Below, in pieces: positions 48,266-58,318 of a DNA stretch of 64,000 nucleotides (its first letter is position 1; each line of letters opens with the position of its first letter). The translations under genes were made by a program, and so were the position numbers. The notes beneath the pieces were generated by a model. That model was not told the DNA's origin, searched no databases, and worked only from the letters and a program-made list of their open reading frames with translations. This DNA comes from Dichetophora obliterata. Taxonomy: Eukaryota > Arthropoda > Insecta > Diptera > Sciomyzidae. Where the stretch lies: contig OY986435.1 in NCBI GenBank assembly GCA_963920525.1, positions 225,835,293 through 225,899,292 of the forward strand. The letters run 5' to 3'.

Positions 48266-49440
48266 ATTATTTTAACCGACTTAAAAAAGGAGCAGGTTCT
48301 CAAGCTGGTTTTTTTTTTTAAATGTATGTACATCGATTACTCCTAAAGTACTTGCCCGATTGCCACAGTGTTTTGTCAACAGATAAAGATATCAGACGCG
48401 AAGGTGCCCGTCTAAAAAAGTGCGCGTTATTCAACACAGGGGCGTGGCAATATAAGAAAAACTTTGTATATCGAATAATATTAACACTAGAGTACGGAAA
48501 TTTAGTACAGGGGTAGGCACAGTTATTAAAAGTTATGTTCAAAAAAGAGGGCGGTATTTGATAAAGGGCGTGGCGATATTAGAAAACGCTGTAACTCGAA
48601 TAATATTGACACTAGGGTACTGTAATTAGGTGCATGAGTAGGCATAATTATGAAAATTTACTGTGAAGAAAGTGGGCGTTGTTGGACAAAAAGGCGTGCA
48701 AATATAAGAAAAATACTGTATCTCAGTAAATATTGACACTATTTTACTGGAAATTGGTACAGGGTTAGCAACAATTATTACAAATTATGGTCAACAAAGT
48801 GGGCGTAGTTCGATAAAGGGCGTGGCAATATAATAAAAACGCTGTAACTCGAATAATATTGAAATTAGGTACAGGGGTAGGCATAGTTATGAAAATGTGC
48901 GGTCAAGAAAGTAGCCGTCGTTGGACCAAAGGGCGTGGCAATATAAGAAAAATACTGTATTTCAGTTAATATTGACACTAGGGTACTGGAAATTGGTACA
49001 GGGTTAGGAACAATTATTACAAATTATGATCAAATAAGTGGGCGTTATCTGATAAAGGGCGTAGCAATATAATAAAAACCCTGTAACTCGAATAATATTG
49101 ACACTAGGATACTGAAATTAGGTTCAGAGGTAGGCATAATTATGAAAATGTGTGGTCAAGAAAGAAGCCGTCAATGGACCAAAGGGCGTGGCAATATAAG
49201 AAAAATACTGTATTTCAGTTAATTTTGACACTAGGGAAATTGGTACAGGGTTAGGAACAATTATTACAAATTATGGTCAAAAAGGTGGGCGTAATTCGAA
49301 AAAGGGCGTGGAAATAGAACAAAAACGCTGTAGCTCGAATAATATTTACAATAGGATACTGAAATTAGGGACAGGGGTAGGCATAAGTATAAAAATGTGC
49401 GGTCAAGAAAGTAGCCGTCTTTGGACCAAAGAGCATGGTT
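48266..49440. repeat. 125-bp GGGCGTGGC repeat, array 2 with its own left end
   Basis: Starts with CCGACTTAAAAAAGGAGCAG, a T-run and ATGTACATCGATTACTCC, then units at 48440, 48567, 48692, 48818, 48935, 49060, 49188 and 49303. The left end is the same as that at 44652/46641, so these are two copies of one repeat-bearing element. Confidence 0.93.
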
Positions 49441-50083
49441 TCATGGTTTTATATTCATGGAGAAATAAATATATTTATAATAGTACAAAAAAAATTTTTT
49501 AGTAATAAGATTTCCAATTTTATAATATGTATAAATAAATTAACAAATTTGACCACGGATTTATGTGAAAAGTAATTTAAAATTATTTTTTACTTTGAAA
49601 AGTTTTTTCTATTTTGTATTATTATCATAAATATGTTAATTTCTTTATGAATATAAAACTTTTTAAGCCAGAGCGTTTATTTTATAAAAGCCTGATTATA
49701 TTAGCGCCGACTTTAATGGTTTTATATTCATGGAGAAATTAATATATTAATGATAATAATACAAAATAAAAAAAATATATAATAATATTTCTAATGTAAT
49801 AATATATAAACATAAATTATCAAATTTGACCAAGAATTTATGTGAAAAGTAATTTAAAATTATTTTTTATTTTGTAGTGGTTTTGAAGTTGGTTTTTTTT
49901 TTTTTTTTTGTAAAAAGTTTTTTAAAATAAATTTTCGGTTTGACATATTTGTTCAAAAATAGTTTTAAGCAATTTCATTAGAAATCCACAGCTATACTTA
50001 ATATACATATTGCTTAAAAACATACTTTAAAGGTTATATTGATATGAAAAATTAATACATCACGAAAATTTCATTAAGCTAAC
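49441..50083. other. AT-rich tail of the array element
   Basis: Two diverged copies of TTATGTGAAAAGTAATTTAA (49558-49582, 49840-49864) and TTTTATATTCATGGAGAAAT (49448, 49721), i.e. a roughly 275-bp direct duplication. No coding. Confidence 0.5.
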
Positions 50084-50225
50084 CTTTTTATGATTCCAGA
50101 GTGCGTTCACACTAGGTTTGCCGCGTCGGAAATCTGATTGATCGATGACATCGTCGTGTACCAGACTCGCCGAATGTACCATTTCTGAAAAAAGCGCGAT
50201 TTGTTTTTGCTTAAGCACCAGTTGT
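50084..50225 (-). CDS. qless: qless exon c: first aspartate-rich motif
   Basis: 142 bp; takes two carried bases and ends in phase 0 at AAAAAG|GTTAGC. Acceptor TTTTCAG. It encodes [20 protein letters not shown] followed by [16 protein letters not shown] is the first DDxxD motif, which binds the allylic substrate through magnesium, and the following RRGKPS is the usual arginine pair. All key residues are present and no stop interrupts it. Confidence 0.96.
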
Positions 50226-50506
50226 CTGAAAAGTTGATAATAGAAGATAACAAAAGAAATGTGGAAATAATAAAGATTGATTAAGCTAGGAAAAATGAAG
50301 ACTTGTTGTTATAGAGAGGAATTAAATAAAAAAAAAAGATACATAAAAATATTGTAAACATTGTTTCCATTGGAATTGATCGCTAATTATGTTTGCTTTT
50401 GAGGTATTTACAGAATATTAATAATACACTAGCAAAATGTGCTTAAAAACTCTGTCTACAAAGTGGCAAAAGAAATCTTTTGATAGCCTAACTATAATAA
50501 ACTCAC

Positions 50507-50646
50507 CTTGATTCCTTATTCATATGATAGTTTATCGCTTTGGCCATTAGAATTGTTACCATAGGACGCAGCGCTTTGCCTTGACCATCGAAGTAGTACG
50601 ATGCAATTTTGTTTAGCTCCGGATGACTCGTGCCTTGCTGCAGAAG
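50507..50646 (-). CDS. qless: qless exon b: substrate-binding GQGKALRP segment
   Basis: 140 bp, enters in phase 0 and leaves two bases (AG) completed as Arg by the next exon. Acceptor TACTTGTAG, donor GTGAGT. It encodes the HPELNKIASYYFDGQGKALR region followed by P-M-V-T-I-L-M-A-K. The GxGKxxRP motif binds isopentenyl diphosphate phosphates in this family. Separated from exon c by a 281-bp intron. Confidence 0.95.
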
Positions 50647-51320
50647 CTACAAGTACACAAATAAGACAATTTTTATAAGAATTAATTATTACTAATAACT
50701 TTAATTTGTTTTTATCATAATTCTTAAAATACCTAGCATAACAATAAATAATCAAGATAAGATTACAAAGTTAAATGTTAACAAATATGTAGCTACTAGT
50801 TGGCACAATAAGTAAGGTGTGACCATTTAATAAAATAATCATGTTACCATGTCTGTTAGTCATGTGTTAAAAACAAACATCCGTTTGAAAATCCCTTCAA
50901 ATTAATTCGCACTAAATATGACAATAAATTGATGACTACAGCAATGATTTTTTTTCGTATTCGTATTATGATTTTCTTTCGCAAAAGTTTCAGGCATTTA
51001 AGGGCAGGTTCTCATCAAGACTTCCGAAAACACGGTGATGTTCTTGATTTTTTTTTCATAGAAGGAAGTAAAAGAACAACTGGATTTTTTTTTACAGTTA
51101 TTTATTGATTCCGGGCATGCACGTTAATGTTAATTTTAACGATAATCAAAATTTTATTTTTGTTTCGTTGCTGCAAAATCAAAAAATAAAAAGATAAAGT
51201 TATATCAAAAAGCCAAAAATATTTACTTCGTTTCGGAGTCAACGTTATAAAATGTTTTCGTTTTTTGTCAAACTAATCGTTGGAAATGCCGTTAATTTCA
51301 ACAAAAAACATTTCAGTTTT
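50647..51320. other. Intron right of qless exon b
   Basis: AT-rich, no supported feature other than the palindrome that follows. Confidence 0.4.
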
Positions 51321-51326
51321 AACTGA

Positions 51327-51434
51327 GGCCGAATTACAGCATCCGTTATCGAGCAAAATTACGAAGGGCACTACGAGACAAGTGCCTATCAATCTTGTAC
51401 AATTTTGCTCGATAACGGATGCTGTAATTCGGCC
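51327..51434. repeat. 34-bp perfect inverted repeat
   Basis: 51327-51360 and 51401-51434 are exact complements (GGCCGAATTACAGCATCCGT at the left end) around a 40-base loop. Neighbouring A/T-rich flanks also mirror weakly (AAACATTTC / GAAATG), so this may be the core of a MITE. Confidence 0.9.
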
Positions 51435-51813
51435 ATTGTATCGAAAGCTAAAAACACATTTCGTTGAGAAAATTTTACTTTTTCAACTTGAAACGAAATT
51501 TTTATTTTGTGTTAATTTCGTTTCTCAACAAAATTAAATTTGTTTTGATATTTTTTTATCGTTTTTAGAAAAATCAAATAAATCTGATATTTTATTTTCC
51601 ATGCTCAGCGAAACCAAAAAATTTGGTTGATTTCGTTGTGCATTAGGGCGTATCGAATTACAATTTTTTTCGAATTTCACATTCTAAGAGGTCTCAAAAG
51701 TTGCCTTGGGAGGTCAAGCTCTCCCAAAAAAAATTTAGAAAAAATAAGGTAGGAAGAGATTTCTTAGCCCGCAAGGACAAAGTTGTTTTAATTTTTGTAA
51801 GAGAAACTACATA

Positions 51814-53430
51814 CAGTGGCGTGCAAATATGAGTACATAATTAATTTTTTTCATTTCTAAACGAATAAAATGTGCAATAATAAAGAAAATCAAAGTAGCT
51901 TTTTTTACTTTATTCTTTGTTCAATTCTGAATAAAACAACAAAAAGTTCAAAACAAAAAACAACAACTTCAAAGAGATAAAAAAGCATAACAAAAATAAC
52001 TCGCATGTACTCAATTTTGCACTTTTGATGTACTCAGCATATGTGTAACCAAAATACCGTTAGTTTTGTATTTTTTTGCGCTTGTCTTCGATCAGTAATG
52101 TTAATTTAGGTTAAGTAACACGTGATTAGTTAGAATTAAAGCTTTATTCCAAGTGCACCGCAAATATATTCAGATTTAATAAAAAATGAAAAAGTTATCG
52201 CGTGACTTAGAAGATAATATAGTTTCCTTAACTAATAATGGGGCTTCATCTCGGAAAATAGCTAAGGAACTAAATATAAGCCAATCTGTGGTCATTCGCG
52301 TCCAAAAAAGACGACATACTGCTCCCAAAGAGCAAACTAGAGGCCGCCCCAAACTGTTGACCGAAGGCGACGCGCGCCTTATGATGGCAGAAATGAAGAA
52401 GAACAAGTACTTAACACCAAAAAATACTTCTGTTGCCAAAAGTAAGCACATTAGTGAATGGACAGCAAGACGAGCGCTTCACAACATTGGCTATATTTCA
52501 GCTGTTAAAAAAATAAGCCTGCCTTGTCCGAAAAGAACCAAAAAGCGCGAATGAAATTTGCAAAAGAGCATAAAAATTGGACGCTAGATGACTGGAAACG
52601 TGTGATCTGGTCAGATGAGTCCAAATTTAACCGTTTCCAATCGGACGGTAAGCAGTATTGCTGGCGTCGCCCTGGTGATACCATTCAACGCCACCATGTT
52701 AAGCAAACTGTGAAGCATGGCGGTGGAAACATCATGGTTTGGGGCTGTTTCACTTGGTGGCATATTGGGCCGTTACATAGAATTGAAGGCATCATGAAGA
52801 AGGAAGACTATCCCACTATTTTGCAGACTTATCTTCCCGAGTTTGTTGACAAGAGCGCCTATCCTGAAGATGAAGTCGTATTTCAACAGGATGGTGACCC
52901 GAAGCATAGTGCGAAAATAGTGGAAAAATGGCTGAGTGAGCAAAATTTTGAAGTGATGAATTGGCCAGCGCAAAGCCCCGATCTCAACCCGATTGAGAAT
53001 TTATGGTCAATCGTGGGAAGACGGCTGGGGTTGTATCAATCAGCTCCATCAAACCTAGAAGAGCTGTGGGAGCGAGTACAGCTTGAGTGGCAGAAAATTC
53101 CGAATGAAATTATACAGGAATTGGTTGAGAGTATGCCAAAACGTATCAATATGGTAATTAAAAATAAAGGGTTATGGACCAAGTACTAAACAAATGCTCT
53201 CCTGACACTGGTATTCAAAAGTGCAAAATTGAGTACATGCAAGTTATTTTTATTATGTTCTTTAATTTCTCTGAATTTATTGCTTTTTGTTTTAATCTAT
53301 TTGTTGTTTTATCCAAAATTGAACAAGGAATAAAGTAAAAAAAAAATCCATTTTGGTTTTCTTTATTATTGCTCTTTTTATTCGTTTAGAAATCAAAAAA
53401 TTAATTATGTGCTCATTTCTGCACGCCATG
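51814..53430 (+). mobile_element. Nearly intact Tc1-type transposon
   Basis: 1617 bp flanked by TA (51812-51813, 53431-53432). Ends CAGTGGCGTGCAAATATGAG and, inverted, CATGGCGTGCAGAAATGAGC continue as terminal repeats of about 100 bp with similarity over TAATTAATTTTTT and TTTCTAAACGAATAAAA. It has the transposase in two overlapping frames. Confidence 0.95.
52186..53189 (+). pseudogene. Tc1 transposase DD34E, one frameshift
   Basis: First frame, 52186-52554: helix-turn-helix DNA-binding part (SRKIAKELNISQSVVIRVQK) and GRPKLLTEGDARLM. Second frame, to 53189: WSDESKF (Asp codon 52614), QQDGDPKHSA (Asp codon 52890), SPDLNPIENLW (Glu codon 52995), with 34 residues between the second Asp and Glu, hence DD34E of the Tc1 group; the GGG-box HGGGNIMVWGCF is intact, and the end MPKRINMVIKNKG is normal. 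The two frames meet at a run of seven A (about 52507-52513); one extra A there accounts for the break. No other lesion seen, so loss of function is recent or it is a sequencing homopolymer error. Confidence 0.93.
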
Positions 53431-53432
53431 TA

Positions 53433-53876
53433 TGTCTTAAAGAAAACTAAATATAGACTTAAACTAACAATATTTTGGCAAACGCGATGTTATCTGAGTG
53501 TCTAAATTTTGATAATATTGATTGTAGTGTTAACGTTTTCCTCAAATTTGGTGAATTAAAAATTTGCATATTTTTCGCATATGCATTTTCCTGTTTTGGA
53601 GAAATGTATACTTGAATGCAATTTTTCAACTTTTTCAAAAAATAAATATATGGTTTTATATCTCGGGCACCACAAATGGTACCGAAGATAATTTTCTCAA
53701 TTTGGATTCTGCAAATAGTTTTGAACAAAACCCTATCTAAAAATATCTATTTTACAACAACAGGAAAAGACCACGATTTTTTCCCTATTTTGATACTGAA
53801 AAAAGTTACTTCAAGCATGAAATGTATGGCAAACTGTCAGAATGACAAATTCAGAAACTTAAAATTTTTTTATAAC
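53433..53876. other. AT-rich intron, no feature seen
   Basis: No coding or repeat border recognised between the Tc1 element and the next fold-back. Confidence 0.4.
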
Positions 53877-54365
53877 ATGAATTAAATTGTGAGCTTTAGA
53901 TCAAGTAAGTTTTTAAAGAAGGCAACAAACAACAACAACTCTGTATAGAGTCAATCACTTAGCTGACTAGACAGTCTGTTTCGGAAATCGCTACATTTTC
54001 CTCTTTAGTAGTCTTTGAGTGATTAAGCTGTGATCAACTGTTTAAACTAGCACATGATAGACTAGGCAACCTTGATAGAGTTGATGGCGGTGATCTATAA
54101 ATAGCTTACTGCTTTGAAAATGTCATATGATTAGCAGCCATACAATTCAAAAGAATGAATTCCAAAATCTGCGCATTCATATGCCAGTTTAAACAGTGAG
54201 TTGATCACAGCTTAATCACTCAAAGACTACTGAAGAGGAAAATGTAGCGATTTCCGAAACAGACTGTCTAGTCAGCTAAGTGATTGACTCTATACAGAAT
54301 TGTTGTTGTTGTTTGTTGCCTTCTTTAAAAACTTACTTGATCTAAAGCTCACAATTTAATTCATG
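53877..54365. mobile_element. 489-bp fold-back element, 172-180-bp arms
   Basis: Arms 53877-54048 and 54186-54365 are almost identical in inverted orientation; differences are an ACA/TTG repeat length change, one substitution and a short CACT insertion. Begins CATGAATTAAATTGTGAGCT. Loop of about 137 bp with no coding. Confidence 0.93.
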
Positions 54366-55680
54366 TAATAATTTCATAGATTATAAAACTAAATTTTTTA
54401 TAACATTTTTATAACAACATGTGAATGTTGAGTTGAGGTGTTATAACGAAATAATATACTAGGAAGGAAAATTTTTACAAAATCGAAAAGGAAAATCGAA
54501 ATTTAGTTGACATTATTTGCATTTCGGAAACTTGGATATGTAGTGATATTAGTGATATTAGTGATATTTCTTGCGATATTCTTAGTTATAAACTTTTTAG
54601 AAACGACCGGTATGACAAAAAGGGAGGGGAAGTTAACAGTCGTTCTAATTTCTTTCTCAACTCAAGGAAGCATTCACGTTTTTCTACTTTCGCTTCTTGC
54701 AAAATAGTAGAAAAACATTCCTTTGAAAAGCAAAAAAATGCACAAAAATTATGTTTTGATTAAACAGCAGTTGTGCGTATAAGCTTATCAAAGCGGATGG
54801 ACTACAAAAACGACAGAAGACTACTGAACAGTTGATGAAGCGATCAACGAAGCAATCTGTCTAGTCTGATTGGTGGTTTGTTCTGCAAAAGACTTGTTCA
54901 TTCATGAACTTATTTGGCACTAAGCTCAAATATAATTCTAAAAAGTTATCTATTTCTTAAGAATTATAAACACAATATGTATATATAGGAAAAAAACTCT
55001 CAAATCAAGCAAATTATTCTAGTTTTCAGTAAATTGTTCGCTTGATTCAAGCAAATTTTTCTCAATTCAAAGAAAATAAATTTCTCAAATCAAGCAAATT
55101 ATTCTAATTTTTAGCAAACTATTTACATAAATCAAGCAAATTTTTCTCACTTCAAGCAAATATCAGACATGAATCTGGAAAAAATATTCTAAAGTTTTTA
55201 AGCAAATGTTTCTTGAATTAACATTTTCTTCTTAATATCATGTGTTTTAAATTTGCAAATCTAGCAGAACAATGCATGGATTGAGAAATTTGCGCTTGAG
55301 TGTGATAGCCTATTTGCTTAATTCAAGCATAAAATGCCTAATTTTTTTCTTTTGGTGGAGAATTGGAGTTATGTTTTTCCAACGTTCACATAAATTTTTG
55401 TGTAAATTCTGCGTTTATAAAGCGAATTTCCCAAAATTTTCTGCGTCAAATAGTTGGCAAGAATTGATAGTACTTAAAATTTTTTGAAATTCTTAATTAA
55501 TTAATAATTGATTCTTGTATTTAATGCAGCCATTTCAACATCCTCAAAAAAAAACACACCTCGCAGTGTTGCCTTCGTTGCTATTTTTTTGAAGGATGGT
55601 AACACTGTTAAAGGCTTGGGCATTAATGCTTAGCGCTATCTGCAACGTAGTTTCTTTCTTATTGCTTTGTAAACAACAAG
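54366..55680. other. AT-rich intron with a short tandem stretch
   Basis: 55000-55165 contains words CTCAAATCAAGCAAATTATT and CAAGCAAATTTTTCTCA repeated about every 87 bp, roughly two units. Short frames at 54507-54707 and 55272-55487 have no recognisable product. Confidence 0.45.
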
Positions 55681-55689
55681 TTCACCTCG

Positions 55690-56665
55690 AGTCTGAACCG
55701 CGAATTTTATAATGGGAAAAAAGTTGAGCAGAGTGTGTTTGAAATTGTGTTTTATGTCGCAGAAAACCTATGGGAAGTCTGCTCTGTAGCGAACGCAGGT
55801 ATTTTAGTGGTACAACTTGTGGGTCGTACATCATTAGACAACTTGCCTCACCCTTCTCGTACATCAACATCAATAAAAGATGAAAATATCAAAAAGTAAA
55901 GGACATTGTACTCGAAAATGATCGTGTGACCGTGAGAGATACAGCTGGCGATCTTGATATATCTACTTGATCGACCCACACCATTTTACATGATGTTTTA
56001 GGCATGCGAAGGTTTTCAGCGCGACTCGTGCCAAAGTTGCTGAATTTCCTTCAAAAACAGTTTCGCAAAACTGTCGCTCAGGAGATGGGTGCACGAGTAT
56101 GACGTCGAAACAGTTTAACAATCTGGAGAATGGTGGTGCTATCCAGATGAGCCGAAACCAAAAAAACTACGACAAAGCCGTTCCAAAACTATGGTGATGT
56201 TAACTGTTTTCTTCGATTCTCAAGGTGTCATGCACTCGGAATTCTTTCCGCAAGGTCAGTTGGTCAACGCTTAATATTATTTGAGTGTTTTAAAGCGTTT
56301 GCGCGAGAATATTCAGCGAAAGAGGCCAGAATTATGGAAGGACAGTTTATGGTTTTTATACCACGATAATACACCAGCTCATACGTCACGCATTGTAGGC
56401 GTTTATTTGACCAAAAATAATGCCAATATCCTTCAACAAGAACCATATACCAAAAAGTCATGCAACGTGTGACTTCTCCTATGTACCAAACCCAATTTAT
56501 CGTTTGTGGAAAAAACTTTGAGATGATTAATGTCATCAAAGAGAATTCGCAGAGGAAGCTATAAAGGCCATTCTGAAATTGGCCTACCAAAAATGCTTTC
56601 TAGAATGGAAAAAAACATTGGCATATGATTATCTCCTTCGATGGTGACTATTTTGAAGGTAATAA
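55690..56665 (+). pseudogene. mariner transposase pseudogene
   Basis: Plus-strand blocks in order: EQSVFEIVFYVAENLWE, GRTSLDNLPHPSRTSTSIKD then ENIKKVKDIVLENDRVTVRD, DVLGMRRFSARLVPKLLNFL, EFFPQGQLVN, LKRLRENIQRKRPELWKDSL, WFLYHDNTPAHTS (second catalytic Asp), LTKNNANIL and AYQKCFLEWKK. These are mariner-family transposase blocks. It has many frameshifts and stops, and the last Asp region (SPDLAPCDF) is degraded. Terminal repeats not located. Confidence 0.88.
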
Positions 56666-56895
56666 AATAAATACTGAAGGATAATTAATCACTGTTGTTC
56701 AATTTTGAACAGAAAGTAAGGTTATCTTCACAAAAATTTTGGAAAAATCGGTTTTTTTGGGCCTTCTGACTGTATATAATCCCTTAAAGAATATCGACAC
56801 AGCCACATTTGAACTCTTTGAACAAAAATTAGAGATGTTTCCTGTTTGTTTCTGTTGAGATTTGAAACAAAATTAAATTCATTTAATTAATTATT

Positions 56896-57915
56896 AATTT
56901 CAATTCAATTTCAATTCAATTTCAATGCAATTTCAATTCAATTTCAATTCAATTTCAATTCAATTTCAATTCAATTTCAATTCAATTTCAATTCAATTTC
57001 AATTCAATTTCAATTCAATTTCAATTCGATTTCAATTCAATTTCAATTCAATTTCAATTCGATTTCAATTCAATTTCAATTCAATTTCAATTCAATTTCA
57101 ATTCAATTTCAATTCAATTTCAATTCAATTTCAATTCAATTTCAATTCAATTTCAATTCAATTTCAATTCAATTTCAATTCAATTTCAATTCAATTTCAA
57201 TTCAATTTCAATTCAATTTCAATTCAATTTCAATTCAATTTCAATTCAATTTCAATTCAATTTCAATTCAATTTCAATTCAATTTCAATTCAATTTCAAT
57301 TCAATTTCAATTCAATTTCAATTCAATTTCAATTCAATTTCAATTCAATTTCAATTCAATTTCAATTCAATTTCAATTCAATTTCAATTCAATTTCAATT
57401 CAATTTCAATTCAATTTCAATTCAATTTCAATTCAATTTCAATTCAATTTCAATTCAATTTCAATTCAATTTCAATTCAATTTCAATTCAATTTCAATTC
57501 AATTTCAATTCAATTTCAATTCAATTTCAATTCAATTTCAATTCAATTTCAATTCAATTTCAATTCAATTTCAATTCAATTTCAATTTCAATTCAATTTC
57601 AATTCAATTTCAATTCAATTTCAATTCAATTTCAATTCAATTTCAATTCAATTTCAATTCAATTTCAATTCAATTTCAATTCAATTTCAATTCAATTTCA
57701 ATTCAAATTCAATTCAATTTCAATTCAATTTCAATTCAATTTCAATTCAATTTCAATTCAATTCGATTTCAATCGATTTCCATTCAATTTCAATAATTTT
57801 CAATTCAATTTCAATTCAAATTAAATTCAATTTAAATTCAACTTTAATTCAATTTCAATTCAATTTCAATTCAATTTCAAGTCAATTTATATTTTACTTT
57901 CAATTTCAATTCAAT
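56896..57915 (+). repeat. 11-bp minisatellite (CAATTTCAATT)n
   Basis: About 90 tandem copies of CAATTTCAATT, nearly perfect from 56930 to 57750, with single changes at 57030 and 57061 (CAATTCGA), a 6-bp phase slip near 57584, and decay at the right edge. Because 11 is not divisible by 3, the array reads as an 11-codon repeat (FNFNSISIQFQ) with no stop, giving a spurious 299-codon frame. Confidence 0.98.
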
Positions 57916-58156
57916 TCAATTTTAACGTACTGCCATGCCTCTGTATGAATGGACCTGATGATTCTTATTATTCTTCTTCTCATTAAATTCTTCTTTTTAT
58001 TGTTACTTCGATAAATATATCAAAACAAGAATACGCACAAACCCACACACACATAACTATTTTGCACTTTGAGTATGACAATCTTTAAAAACAAAAATAA
58101 AAACCATTGCTATTTATAGCCAATTCAGGAAAAATATCGAATTGCGGCACACTTAC
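57916..58156. other. Intron adjoining qless exon a
   Basis: Short AT-rich stretch between the minisatellite and the exon donor; nothing else seen. Confidence 0.5.
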
Positions 58157-58318
58157 GTATCTTACGTCATCGTAGAAGTACTTCAGTTCCTCATCGAGTA
58201 TTATATATGGATCGATTTGTATCTCTCTTACGGGTCCAGCCGGTTGTTGTGTGTGCACTGAGCTGTATTTGCGACAATTTGAGCGTTTGTTCGGTGTGTT
58301 GCCAATATTTGTGGATTG
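58157..58318 (-). CDS. qless: qless exon a: presequence end and start of mature enzyme
   Basis: 162 bp, 54 codons, phase 0 at both ends. It follows TTTATTTTAG and ends at TAC|GTAAGT. The translation ends with the family-typical stretch QIDPYIILDEELKYFYDDVR. Upstream of this it holds a basic, Ser-rich segment with RKYSS, matching the R-x-Y|S/A pattern of mitochondrial processing peptidase sites, which fits a matrix enzyme. There is no Met in the exon, so translation starts in an upstream exon (higher coordinates) that I could not identify. A GTAAGA nine bases earlier is a weaker donor alternative; using GTAAGT gives the better join to the next exon. Confidence 0.92.

Larger units (their letters stand above)
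10624..58318 (-). other. qless: qless/PDSS1-like polyprenyl diphosphate synthase gene (partial, six exons)
   Basis: Six minus-strand exons (58157-58318, 50507-50646, 50084-50225, 36380-36469, 11154-11285, 10624-10818) join without frame loss into 287 codons. The product has the order expected of a trans-isoprenyl diphosphate synthase subunit 1: mitochondrial presequence end, GQGKALRP (equivalent of the GGKxxRP substrate site), HDDVID (first DDxxD), and LVDDMLD (second DDxxD). The family condenses isopentenyl diphosphate onto an allylic primer to make the ubiquinone side chain; in animals subunit 1 works with a PDSS2-type partner in mitochondria. Every junction has AG acceptor and GT donor. 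Family members are usually a little over 400 residues, so roughly 70-90 C-terminal residues and the N-terminal start are outside the window or unrecognised. Function is by homology; the gene symbol follows the fly orthologue. Confidence 0.93.

Noticed and set aside
46642..49440. CRISPR-like array (regular direct repeats)
   Set aside because: Units are 125-bp diverged monomers without short identical repeats and unique spacers, in a eukaryotic intron.
56925..57824. 299-codon open frame FNFNSISIQFQ...
   Set aside because: It is the 11-bp minisatellite read as an 11-codon period; no independent coding signal.
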